From NCBI GenBank assembly GCA_019240215.1, contig JAFAYQ010000042.1, forward strand, positions 1-56,766: DNA of 56,766 nt. Direction: 5' to 3'. The notes beneath the pieces were generated by a model. It had not been told where the DNA came from and ran no database searches. It saw only the letters and a program-made list of their open reading frames with translations. Each line of letters starts with the position of its first letter. Position 1 is the stretch's first letter. The DNA is from Actinomycetota bacterium. Lineage in GTDB: Bacteria > Actinomycetota > Actinomycetes > Streptosporangiales > Streptosporangiaceae. A program made the translations under genes and the position numbers. Shown here piece by piece: positions 44,556-52,476 of the stretch.

Positions 44556-44626
44556 TGCGGGACAACCGGGATGGTGTCCGGCGATGACGGGGATTCTGCC
44601 GCCATCGGGCCGCCGAGGAGGTGTAG

Positions 44627-46075
44627 ATGGGTTCCGCGCGCCACAGCCTGGTCCGTTGGGTTGGACAGGTACGGGCGTGGGCGCTGTGGAACGTTCGCGG
44701 ATGGTCGGTGTGGCGCGAGCCGCCCCGGGTCGCCGCCCTGGTCGTGCTGGTCGTCGCGGCCGACCTCGCCTCGATCGTGGCGGCGGCGGTCACCGTTCAC
44801 ATCCGGCCGCGCGAGCTCATCTTGGCCGCGCTGCTGGTGGCCAGCGTGGTGATCACGGTCGAACTGACGCGCAAAGAGGGCGAGCAGCGCGGTCTGGTCA
44901 AGGACGTTTACAGCGCCTGGGGCCTGCCCGCGGCCATTTTGCTGCCGCCCCTGTTCGTGCTGCTGATGACGATGATGTACTACTCGCTCAACCAGCTGCG
45001 TATCCGCCAGACCGCCGTGCACCGGCGGCTGTTCAGCGGGGGAGCGGTGGGCCTGGCCTTCGCGGCGGCCGGGGTGGTCTTCCGCGCCCTGCACAGCACG
45101 GTGCTGACGTCCACCACCGGCGTCGTGCGCAACCTGGTCTGGTGCCTGATCCTGGTGGTGGCCGTCCTCGTCTACCAGGCGATCAACAAATCCCTGGTCA
45201 TCCTGGCCATCAAGGGCTCCGACCCGACCGCCGACATCCGCAAGGGCTTTTTCAGCCGCGAGCCGCTGTACAACGACCTGGCCGAGCAGTGCATCGGGGC
45301 GCTGGTCACCTACGCGGTGGCCACCAACTACTTCCTGATCCCGGTGGCGCTGCCGGTCGTCGCCTTGCTGCAACGGTCGCTCCGGCACGCCCAGCTGCTC
45401 AACGCCTCCCGCACCGACGCCAAGACCGGTCTGCTCAACGCCCGGGCCTGGGAGGCCGAGGCCGAAGCGCAGGTGGCGAGGGCCGTTCGCGCCCGCATGG
45501 CGCTCGCCGTCGCCGTGCTTGACATCGATTTCTTCAAACAGGTCAACGACACCTACGGCCACCTGTTCGGCGACGAAGTGCTCAAGGAGATCGCGCACTG
45601 CCTGCCCGGGGTCCTGCGCGAGTACGACTCGGCCGGGCGGTTCGGCGGCGAGGAGTTTGTGCTGCTGCTGCCGCACACCCGCGCGGTCGACGCCTTCCGG
45701 ATCGCCGACCGGGTGCGCGACCACATCTCCGGCCTTTCGCTGATCACCAGCGACGGCCAGGCGGTCGAGGTCACGGTCTCGGTCGGGGTGGCCGCGCTCG
45801 ACGCCGGCTCGACCCGCGAGCTGAGCGAGCTGCTGGCCGCCGCCGACGCCGCCCTCTACCGGGCCAAACGCGACGGCCGCAACCAGGTGCAGATGATCAG
45901 CACCACCCGCGGCCTGAGCGCTACCGGGGCCCGGGCCACCAGCTCCGCCAGCACCGCCAATGCCTTCGGCGGTACGTCGGCTCCGCCCAGCGTGTGGGAC
46001 GTGGTGCAGGAGCGGCAGCGGCCGCGGTCCAGCGACGGTGACGGAGTACGGGCCGGCGCCCTGCCTCGTCGCTGA
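44627..46075 (+). CDS. membrane diguanylate cyclase (GGDEF)
   Basis: 482 residues. About six membrane helices (residues 35-250) form a MASE-like sensor region. The GGDEF domain follows (about 255-425): DIDFFKQVNDTYGHLFGDEVL supplies the metal and substrate site, the signature is GGEEF (340-344), and RxxD (Arg331 to Asp334) is the product-inhibition I-site. It should make c-di-GMP, feedback-regulated, under control of a membrane signal. The last 50 residues are disordered. ATG at 44627 has GGAGG five bases upstream. It is divergent from the micro-ORF array, sharing a 277-base upstream region. Confidence 0.92.
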   Translation: MGSARHSLVRWVGQVRAWALWNVRGWSVWREPPRVAALVVLVVAADLASIVAAAVTVHIRPRELILAALLVASVVITVELTRKEGEQRGLVKDVYSAWGLPAAILLPPLFVLLMTMMYYSLNQLRIRQTAVHRRLFSGGAVGLAFAAAGVVFRALHSTVLTSTTGVVRNLVWCLILVVAVLVYQAINKSLVILAIKGSDPTADIRKGFFSREPLYNDLAEQCIGALVTYAVATNYFLIPVALPVVALLQRSLRHAQLLNASRTDAKTGLLNARAWEAEAEAQVARAVRARMALAVAVLDIDFFKQVNDTYGHLFGDEVLKEIAHCLPGVLREYDSAGRFGGEEFVLLLPHTRAVDAFRIADRVRDHISGLSLITSDGQAVEVTVSVGVAALDAGSTRELSELLAAADAALYRAKRDGRNQVQMISTTRGLSATGARATSSASTANAFGGTSAPPSVWDVVQERQRPRSSDGDGVRAGALPRR

Positions 46076-46098
46076 GCGTGTTCCCGTAGGGTCTAACC

Positions 46099-46833
46099 GT
46101 GCCCACACCTCAGGTCACCGCGGTCCTGCTCGACGCCGGCGGGGTCATGCTGTTCCCGGCCCCCGAGCTGCTGCTGCCCCCGCTGCACGCGGCCGGGCTG
46201 GAACCGACCGTGGCCGACCTGCTGCGGGCCCACTACCAGGCCATGGCCGACTGCGACGAGCCGGACCGGGAACCGTCCCGCAGTCAGTTCTGGCGCATCT
46301 ACCTGCGTGACTTCGCGGCCGCCTGCGGGGTCCCGCCGCCCGAGGTGGACACCGTGGCCAGCGACATCGTCGGCCTGACGGACGGGTTCGCCTGGACCCA
46401 CGTGGGCCCGGGGGTCACCGAGGCGCTGGCCGGGATCGCGGCCCTCGGCCTGCCGGTCGGCATCGTGTCCAACTCGACCGGCGAGGTCGAGCAGGCCCTG
46501 CGCCGCCTCGGCGTCGTCGCCAGCCCCGGCGACCACGCCCCGGCCGGCCTGGCCCCCGGCATCGACGTCGGCGTGGTCATCGACTCGGCCGTGGTCGGCG
46601 TGGCCAAGCCCGACCCGCGGATCTTCGCCCTCGCCCTGGAGTCGCTCGGCCTGGCCGACGCCGACCGCGCCACGATCGTGCACGTCGGCGACAGCCTCCG
46701 CTACGACATCACCGGCGCCCAGGCGGCCGGCCTGCGCCCCCTGCACCTCGACCCCTACGGCTTCTGCCCCGCCCCCGACGGCCACGAGCACCTTCGCACC
46801 CTCGCCGACGTCGTCGCCCTCGCCTCCCCGTAA
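46099..46833 (+). CDS. HAD superfamily hydrolase
   Basis: 244 residues. The N-terminal motif is AVLLDAGGVMLFP (the second acid is replaced: DAGG rather than DxD), motif II is GIVSNSTG, the Lys motif is GVAKPDPRIF, and motif IV is IVHVGDSLRYDITGAQAAGL. The cap region is small and helical. The loss of the second Asp of motif I resembles haloacid dehalogenase-like members more than phosphatases, so phosphatase activity is uncertain. It starts with GTG, 23 bases after the cyclase, and may be cotranscribed. Confidence 0.85.
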   Translation: MPTPQVTAVLLDAGGVMLFPAPELLLPPLHAAGLEPTVADLLRAHYQAMADCDEPDREPSRSQFWRIYLRDFAAACGVPPPEVDTVASDIVGLTDGFAWTHVGPGVTEALAGIAALGLPVGIVSNSTGEVEQALRRLGVVASPGDHAPAGLAPGIDVGVVIDSAVVGVAKPDPRIFALALESLGLADADRATIVHVGDSLRYDITGAQAAGLRPLHLDPYGFCPAPDGHEHLRTLADVVALASP

Positions 46834-46867
46834 CGGCCAAGCTCGGGCTGCCTGGCTCGTGTCTCAT

Positions 46868-46931
46868 TTGCTCCCGTGACCGGCCGCATCCCGCCGTACT
46901 CCGCTCCCCGCTCCGGTCCTGGTCCTGCTCC
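46868..46931 (-). repeat. short inverted dispersed repeat, left copy
   Basis: On the minus strand this matches 50461-50526 on the plus strand at roughly 80 percent identity, with shared blocks such as CGGAGTACGGCGGG and CCGGTCACGGG. It lies just after the HAD gene in a 568-base gap (46834-47401) that otherwise holds Pro-coding low-complexity sequence and tandem repeats, with no gene I can support. Confidence 0.6.
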
Positions 46932-47160
46932 TCCCGCCCCGCCGTCACCGCTTCCCGCCCGTAGACCCCCGCTGCCCGGTGGCCGGCCCGCCCGCAGGCC
47001 CCCGCCGCCCACGTGGCCCGGCCCGCCCGCAGGCCCCGCCGCCCAGCGCCCGCCCCCGGCCGCCGGGCATCGCCCGGCCCGCCCTCGGGTCCCGCTCCGG
47101 TTCCCGTCGCTCCTCACCCCGGCCCACCGTTACTCCTGCCGACCCGTAGGCCGTTGCCAA

Positions 47161-47259
47161 CCAGCGCTCACCCCGGCCGCCCAGCGCTCACCCCGGCCGC
47201 CCAGCGCTTACCCCGGCCGCCCAGCGCTTACCCCGGCCAACCAGCGCCACCCCGGCCGC
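47161..47259 (+). repeat. 20-base tandem repeat, about five units
   Basis: Units start at 47161, 47181, 47201, 47221 and 47241 (the last one base short). The unit is CCAGCGCTCACCCCGGCCGC, with CTT for CTC in later copies. Confidence 0.85.
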
Positions 47260-47401
47260 CGGGCACCGCCTCCGGCCCGCCGGACCCGGCTCTCGCCTCC
47301 GCCAACGTTGCGACCCAGCAGAGGTCGCCGCCTCCAAGCCGACGCCCCTCCCACCGCAGTCGTCTCTTGTGTCGCACCTGCCGCTCTGATCCCGGAAGGG
47401 C

Positions 47402-49780
47402 TTAGGGGTTGTGCCTCCGGCGGGGTACTTCGGGCTCCGGGATGGATTCAAAACCGAGCCCATTCCCGGTCGCCGTCGCCCTCCCGGCCGCCGAGCCGAC
47501 CAGCCTGGTCGCGTCCAGCCGCAAAGAGCACGGCCTGACCCGCCTGCGTCCGGTCTGCTGAACATGGCTGTCGGGACGACGGCGACGGGATGGGCTAGCC
47601 CGCCCTGCGGTGCGCGCGATCCGCGCCCCCGTAGCCCGCTGGCCGCCACCGGTGTCCCGCCAGCAACTCTGGGCACGGCTTCGATTGTCATCAATGTGAC
47701 ATTGCAGCCATAAGAATGTCAGCAATGTGACATTGACAACAAACGATCCCGGGGCTGGCGGGACGGCCGGGCTGTGACGTGCCGGAGTGGCTGGCGTGGT
47801 GTCCGCCGGCAGTGCCCGGGAGGGGCCTTCGCTGCCCCTACACCCAAGCCGGGCGCCATCCCGGAGGGGACTCAGGACTCGCAATGCGGGGAAAGGTAAC
47901 TTCACCCGGCCTCTCTGGTCGTCCGATGAATATGACCAGGCAGAGTAGGCTTCTTCGAAATCACGTTCCTGCTCCTTGCCGAGGGTAACACGGGGGTCGG
48001 CCCGCAGGCGAGCGACCGCTTGCGGGGTGGCGTCGGTGATGGTGACGCGGATGGTGACCTGCCGGTGTTCCTTGCTGAAGACGGCGTGGAGGTGGAAGGC
48101 CTCGAAGAGCTGCTCGGCCAGGCCGGCGGGGGCGCCGGTGAGGATATCGCCGAGGATGGGCAGGGCATCGAGCAGGGCCGGGTCTTGGACTTCGGTGGTG
48201 GCGGTGTCGAGGGCGTCGCGCTGGGCTTCGAGAGTCTTCTGCTCGCCGTGCAGTTCGCGGTAGCGGGCCCGGATCCGGTCGCGCAGCGCAGTAGCGGCGG
48301 GGTCGCCGGGATCGGCCGGGGTTTCCAGTTCGGTGATGAGGGCGTGCTGGGCGGTCTCGTTCTTGGCGAGCTGCTGGTCTATTCGCTTGGCCTGGAGGGC
48401 GCGGCGGGCGGCTTCCTGCTTGGCGTCGGCGGGGAGCTGGGCCTTCAGCATGGTGGCCCGGTCCGGGCCGAACACGTACTGGGTGAAGAAGGATGCGGTG
48501 GCGGCCATGAGAGCTTTTTCGCTGATCATCACGTTGGGGTGGTCGGGGTAGGCGGCGGCGTGGGCGAGGGCGGCGGGGTCGTGGGGGCACTGGTAGTAGG
48601 TGTAGCTCGCGGGCTTACGGGCGCGGGGGGTGGTGCGGGTGACGCCGCGCATCCGCCGTTTGCAGATTTTGCACCACAGGCGCCCCCGATAGCGGTAACG
48701 GCGGCCAGGGCGAGTCTTCGGCTGCTCGGCGTCCTGGACGTTGCCGCGGGCGGCGCTGATGACTTGGGCGGCGTCCCACATGTCCTTGCTGACTAGGGCG
48801 GTGTGGGTTGCCTCGCGGGACCAGATCCACTGCTCCGGCGGAACCACTGCCCGGCGGGTGGGGCTGGTGATGTGGGTGCGGCCGAGGACCTGGTAGCCGG
48901 TGTATTTGGGATTGGCCAGGATCTTGTAGAGGCCGGCCAGGGTCCAGCCCCGGGTGGTGTCCGGGGGCGGGTAGGCGGCCGGGTCAGCGTTGAGCCGGGC
49001 CCGAATGGTGGGGACGCCGAGCTGGTCGGTGACCCGCCACCGGTAGATCTGGGTGATGATCGGTCCGCGTCCAGGGTCGACGGCGAGGCGGGTTTTGGTG
49101 CGGCCGGTGGCGGCTTTCATCGGATTCGGGTGGGTGTGCCGTTCGGCGGTGTACCCGTAAGGGACGGGGCCGATGTTCCACCCGTCGTAGTTGTGCTCTT
49201 TCAGCCCCTCCCACACTTTTTCTTTCAGCTGCAGCCGGTACCATTCGGCGACGCCTTGCTTGACCCGGCGGACGAGAATGGTGGTGGCGTTGACCCCCTG
49301 AATGCTGAACGGCTCATCGGTCGCGAATATCGCGATGCCTTCGTCCCGCAGCCGGCGTTCCAGTTTGAGGGAGTTGTAATTGTCGCGGGCCGACCGCTCA
49401 ATGTCCTCGCAGATGACGAACGCGAACGGCGGCTCCGGGGAGCGGGCCGCGCGCAGCAGGTCGGCCATGCCGCCGTCGCGGGGAATGCCGGCCCCGGCCG
49501 CGGCTTGCCAGTTGTCACCGCGGCTGCGCTGGTCCAGGTCCAGGCCGCCGGACTCGACGTCCCAGTACCAGGCGACAATCTTGAACCGGGCCGGGAGCCA
49601 GGCCTGGGACTTGCGGACCTGCCGGCGCAAGGACGCGACCGGGTCCTGCATCAACGTGGAGGTGCGGCCGATGAACGCCACCGGCACCACCTCCGCCGGC
49701 CCGGCCGTGGCCGCGACCGACAAGACGGGTGTGCTCAGTCCTGGCCCGGTGAGTGCGGGTGCTTGTTCTGCTGTGCCCAT
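47402..49780 (-). CDS. large serine recombinase/integrase, extended C-terminus
   Basis: The product is about 792 residues. The N-terminal resolvase domain (35-185) has the nucleophile Ser41 in FIGRTSTLMQ and conserved arginines in ICEDIERSARDNYNSL. The recombinase domain (about 195-310), a zinc ribbon with CKICKRRM and YYQCPHD, and a coiled-coil (about 460-540) follow. It integrates or excises DNA between att sites. ATG at 49780 has GGAGG nine bases upstream. Recognisable sequence ends near 47900; the last 160 or so residues are low-complexity, and the final 65 come from the dispersed repeat, so the original stop seems lost. No partner att sites identified. Confidence 0.88.
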   Translation of the reverse strand: MGTAEQAPALTGPGLSTPVLSVAATAGPAEVVPVAFIGRTSTLMQDPVASLRRQVRKSQAWLPARFKIVAWYWDVESGGLDLDQRSRGDNWQAAAGAGIPRDGGMADLLRAARSPEPPFAFVICEDIERSARDNYNSLKLERRLRDEGIAIFATDEPFSIQGVNATTILVRRVKQGVAEWYRLQLKEKVWEGLKEHNYDGWNIGPVPYGYTAERHTHPNPMKAATGRTKTRLAVDPGRGPIITQIYRWRVTDQLGVPTIRARLNADPAAYPPPDTTRGWTLAGLYKILANPKYTGYQVLGRTHITSPTRRAVVPPEQWIWSREATHTALVSKDMWDAAQVISAARGNVQDAEQPKTRPGRRYRYRGRLWCKICKRRMRGVTRTTPRARKPASYTYYQCPHDPAALAHAAAYPDHPNVMISEKALMAATASFFTQYVFGPDRATMLKAQLPADAKQEAARRALQAKRIDQQLAKNETAQHALITELETPADPGDPAATALRDRIRARYRELHGEQKTLEAQRDALDTATTEVQDPALLDALPILGDILTGAPAGLAEQLFEAFHLHAVFSKEHRQVTIRVTITDATPQAVARLRADPRVTLGKEQERDFEEAYSAWSYSSDDQRGRVKLPFPALRVLSPLRDGARLGCRGSEGPSRALPADTTPATPARHSPAVPPAPGSFVVNVTLLTFLWLQCHIDDNRSRAQSCWRDTGGGQRATGARIARTAGRASPSRRRRPDSHVQQTGRRRVRPCSLRLDATRLVGSAAGRATATGNGLGFESIPEPEVPRRRHNP
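47412..47603 (+). repeat. dispersed intergenic repeat, copy B
   Basis: The second copy of the element at 19372-19563, in the same orientation, here overlapping the 3' end of the recombinase frame. Coding for the minus-strand tail QQTGRRRVRPCSLRLD is matched by QQAGRRRVKPCPLRLD in the other copy. Confidence 0.7.
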
Positions 49781-49844
49781 TGCAGCAGCCTCCAAATCGC
49801 CTCGGCCTGCCGGGCATCCAGCTCACGTGCTTCTTTCCCGGTGG

Positions 49845-49997
49845 CTATCTTGATTTTGAACCGGACTTCAGCCCGTCCGGCCTTTCTCCCTCCCTCAAAT
49901 TATAGGCAATAATGCCTGATTCAGGAATGACGCCTGGGTTATTGTTGCCATGTATTTCGTGTGTACTTTCCGGTTTTCCTGGTGGGGTATTGCTCAT
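49845..49997 (-). CDS. possible small protein upstream of the recombinase
   Basis: A 50-residue frame starting MSNTPPGKPESTHEIHG and ending GLKSGSKSR. It is hydrophilic, with no recognised domain, and has a poor ribosome site. It runs across the putative recombinase promoter, which argues against it. Confidence 0.2.
   Translation of the reverse strand: MSNTPPGKPESTHEIHGNNNPGVIPESGIIAYNLREGERPDGLKSGSKSR
49899..49926 (-). promoter_or_regulatory. putative recombinase promoter with overlapping palindrome
   Basis: A consensus -10 TATAAT reads on the minus strand at 49904-49899. A poor -35 (TTCCTG) lies about 17 bases upstream. The palindrome AGGCA-TTAT-TGCCT (49904-49917) fills the spacer and could be an operator. 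The leader to the recombinase ATG is about 115 bases. The rest of the 788-base gap 49781-50568 holds only the repeat at 50461-50526. Confidence 0.4.
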
Positions 49998-50460
49998 TGT
50001 TTGTGTCTTTTCCCGGGCTGGTAGTGGCGGGGGATTGTTTGGCCGGTGTCCTGCCGCCGGAGGGCTTTGTGCGGGGGGGCGGCCGGCCCTACGCTTTTTG
50101 GCAGGGCAGGCCGGGCTTGCCTGCCCGCAGGTTTTCGGTCTGCCGGGCCGGCCGCAGGGGTCCCCGCGCAAAGCCTGGAGGCGGGAGGTGGCTAAAAAAT
50201 CGCCCGCCACGGCCCCCGCTTCTCAACGACCCGCAGGCGGGCCAGGTCGGACCGGACGGTAGCCGGAAGGTCCGCGGCTGGTCACCGGAATGATCGTTCT
50301 CCGGCAGGCCCCGGCGGCAGCCGGCACCATCGGCAGCACGACATGCTCAGCAAATCGCCGGCGGAAGTTCGGCACTTTCGGCAGCTTCGGCAACGCCGTC
50401 ACGCAGCGGCGGGAACGTGTCAGCTGCCGGCGGCGGGCAGCGGTGACGGCGGTGCGCGGT

Positions 50461-50526
50461 GGAGCGGGACGGGACTGGAGCGGGGACCGGAGTACGGCGG
50501 GGGCTGTCCGGTCACGGGCGGAAATC
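50461..50526 (+). repeat. short inverted dispersed repeat, right copy
   Basis: Inverted copy of 46868-46931 (see there). The two copies bracket the recombinase gene in opposite orientation, 3.6 kb apart. Confidence 0.6.
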
Positions 50527-50568
50527 CGCCGCCACAGTGAAGCCCCGAACGGCGAAGTACGGCATCGT

Positions 50569-51129
50569 TCAGCGGTGGCGCAGGATCGGGGTGATCACGT
50601 CGATCAGGGCAGCGGGATTGCCCTGGAACGCTGTGTGCCAGTTCACATGCCAGTCCAGGGCGGCGTCATCGGACAGGCGGATGGTGCCGAGCCAGGGCCG
50701 GGCCGGGCTGGTGATGTCGATGTCGGTGGTGGCCTCGAACGAGTCCAGGTCTTCGCTGACCCGCAAGGCGACGGTGAGTCCCTGGTCCTGCAGGGATCGG
50801 CCGACCTGTCCTTTCAGCGGCAGGTTGCGGTAGGCGGCCAGGCTGGCCGGGTTCGGTGATGCGCCTAGTAGGTAGCCGATGGTCGATGCGAGAGCAGCCG
50901 GGCTCGCGGACGGCCCAGCCGGTTCCCAGTACCAGCGGGCTTGCCAGCTGGCCTGGAACTCCAGCAGCGACTTCCCGGCCGTGACGCCGATGACGGTCAG
51001 CTCGCAGGTGTCCTGCTTGCGGGATACCTGGACTCCCAGCCCGGCGGCGGCCAAGCGCCGGGACACCAATGGGACCAGCACATCATCAGGTGCGGCCCGG
51101 GGAGGAAGCTGGTGAGGGACGACGGTCAT
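50569..51129 (-). CDS. hypothetical protein of the mobile region
   Basis: 186 residues, family not recognised. It has a mixed alpha/beta character with a Trp-rich centre (FQASWQARWYWEPAGPSASP) and a C-terminal DWHVNWHTAFQGNPAALIDVITPILRHR, no signal and no membrane helix. It is divergent from the small GntR gene, sharing a 171-base region that holds three 10-base-phased repeats. The location suggests a role in element maintenance or regulation, but this is context only. Confidence 0.6.
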   Translation of the reverse strand: MTVVPHQLPPRAAPDDVLVPLVSRRLAAAGLGVQVSRKQDTCELTVIGVTAGKSLLEFQASWQARWYWEPAGPSASPAALASTIGYLLGASPNPASLAAYRNLPLKGQVGRSLQDQGLTVALRVSEDLDSFEATTDIDITSPARPWLGTIRLSDDAALDWHVNWHTAFQGNPAALIDVITPILRHR

Positions 51130-51223
51130 GGGCTCGCCTCGTGACCGACCCGTCAGCGGATCCGGCAGGCCGCACCGGTCCGGGTCGTCGCCGGGTGCGG
51201 GCAGGAACCAGCATAGGCTCGAT

Positions 51224-51249
51224 GTCTACCCCTGTCTATAGGCGTCTAC
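51224..51249. promoter_or_regulatory. three GTCTA(C/T) direct repeats phased at 10 bases
   Basis: GTCTAC (51224), GTCTAT (51234) and GTCTAC (51244) lie exactly 10 bases apart, one helical turn. The site is in the divergent intergenic region 52 bases upstream of the GntR start. It is a good candidate operator for that regulator. Confidence 0.5.
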
Positions 51250-51300
51250 CTACGACGGTGGCTGTAAGTCGTTGTTGCTGGTCATCTAGCTTGATCAGTT

Positions 51301-51534
51301 GTGAAGCTCGATCGTCCCGACGTGCCCAAGCACATCCAGCTGGCGGATTATCTGCGGGCGCGCATCGATGACGGCACCTACCCGCCGCGGGCGAAACTGC
51401 CCAGTGAGATTACGCTCGTGCAGGAAACTGGGTTCGCCCGCGACACCGTCCGCAAAGCCATGGCCCTGCTCATCGACGAGGACCGGGTCTATGTAGTCCG
51501 CGGACTCGGCACCTTCGTCGGCCCAGCAAACTAA
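51301..51534 (+). CDS. small GntR family regulator (winged helix only)
   Basis: 77 residues starting with GTG: KHIQLADYLRARIDDGTYPPRAKLPSEITLVQETGFARDTVRKAMALLIDEDRVYVVRGLGTFVG is a complete GntR DNA-binding domain with no effector-binding domain. Such short forms are common on actinomycete integrative and conjugative elements, often as repressors of transfer genes. It is divergent from the hypothetical gene at 50569-51129 and probably binds the phased repeats between them. Confidence 0.85.
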   Translation: MKLDRPDVPKHIQLADYLRARIDDGTYPPRAKLPSEITLVQETGFARDTVRKAMALLIDEDRVYVVRGLGTFVGPAN

Positions 51535-51632
51535 ACCCGGCGCAATTCTGCAGCAGCGACACCTGTGGTCGCCTCGGACGCCCGGGTGCAGGGTTCCCAG
51601 CTCTTGATCTTGATACTGATTTTGTTCTTAGT

Positions 51633-51758
51633 GCTCTTTGCCTGGCTGGCTGCCGTTCTGTGGAGTGCTTCCTGACCTCGGCCGCTCGAAGAGGGGGTGA
51701 GGTCAGGAAGCTGGGGACGGAGCGGGTAGGACGGCAGCCAGCCAGGTCAGCGCAGAGC
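51633..51758. repeat. nested long inverted repeat (structured non-coding element)
   Basis: Outer arms GCTCT/AGAGC (51633-51637, 51754-51758), middle arms CCTGGCTGGCTGCCGT/ACGGCAGCCAGCCAGG (51641-51656, 51731-51746, 16 of 16) and inner arms CTTCCTGACCTC/GAGGTCAGGAAG (51668-51679, 51699-51710, 12 of 12) nest in the 485-base gap between the GntR and vsr genes (51535-52019). No gene is seen in this gap. It could be a structured RNA, an origin of transfer or a recombination site. Confidence 0.65.
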
Positions 51759-52019
51759 CGCTGATCTTACGGACGTGGTAGAGGCCGTACGGCGGTGAGG
51801 GTCCGCATGCGCGCCGCGTGCGGTCTGAATATTGAATTTTGCCGCACTAGTGCTGAGAGACGGTGCTAGCCCGGTCCTCTCGGGCGCTCGGGGCACAATC
51901 GCGCGGGTAGATCAACTCGCCCTAGGCCTGTATCGGCAGACCAGGCGTTCACGGCAGCCGTATCCATTGCCCGTAGGCGATCGGGTGACCGGACTCTATG
52001 AGATGGCTAGAGTGCTCGT

Positions 52020-52475
52020 GTGGAGTCGAGCACGCAGTCTTGGGCTTCGTCGCCGCGCGTGCGCAATGTCATGCGGGGAAACCGGTCCCGAGATACGCGC
52101 CCAGAGTTGGCTGTTCGCTCGGCGGTGCATCGGCGCGGGCTTCGTTATCGCGTCGCAGCCCGCCCTATCCCTGGTGTTCGCCGGTCAGCCGACCTTGTAT
52201 TTGCATCCGCGCGGGTGGCCGTATTTATCGATGGATGCTACTGGCACGGTTGTCCTGAACACTACGTGCCGTCGCATTCCAATCAAGAATATTGGACAAA
52301 GAAAATCTCCGGCAATCGCGCACGGGACGCCGATACGGATGCGAAACTCTTGGCCCACGGGTGGCAGCCAGTGCGTATCTGGGCTCACGAGAACTCAGAG
52401 GGGGCGGCAGATCTTATCGCCAAGGTAGTACGAGAGCGACTGGCAATTATCAAGCAAAATCGCGGCAGCGCCTAA
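52020..52475 (+). CDS. vsr: very short patch repair (Vsr) endonuclease
   Basis: 151 residues. The Vsr pattern is complete: RGNRSRDTRPELAVRSAVHRRGLRYRV, RSADLVFASARVAVFIDGCYWHGCPEH with the catalytic Asp and His, and WTKKISGNRARDADTDAKL. It nicks T:G mismatches that arise when 5-methylcytosine deaminates. The GTG start at 52020 is set by the family N-terminus; ribosome site weak. It faces the cytosine methyltransferase tail to tail, one base apart, and would protect sites that enzyme methylates. Confidence 0.9.
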   Translation: MESSTQSWASSPRVRNVMRGNRSRDTRPELAVRSAVHRRGLRYRVAARPIPGVRRSADLVFASARVAVFIDGCYWHGCPEHYVPSHSNQEYWTKKISGNRARDADTDAKLLAHGWQPVRIWAHENSEGAADLIAKVVRERLAIIKQNRGSA

Positions 52476-52476
52476 T

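Noticed and set aside
46834..47401. Proline-rich plus-strand frames (46876-47538, 47013-47405)
   Set aside because: They lack ribosome sites and homology, and consist of tandem and dispersed repeats.
49735..49901. Small minus-strand frame ending in EAIWRLLQWAQQNKHPHSPGQD
   Set aside because: It looks helical and peptide-like but has no ATG, GTG or TTG start in frame before the upstream stop, and it overlaps the recombinase start.
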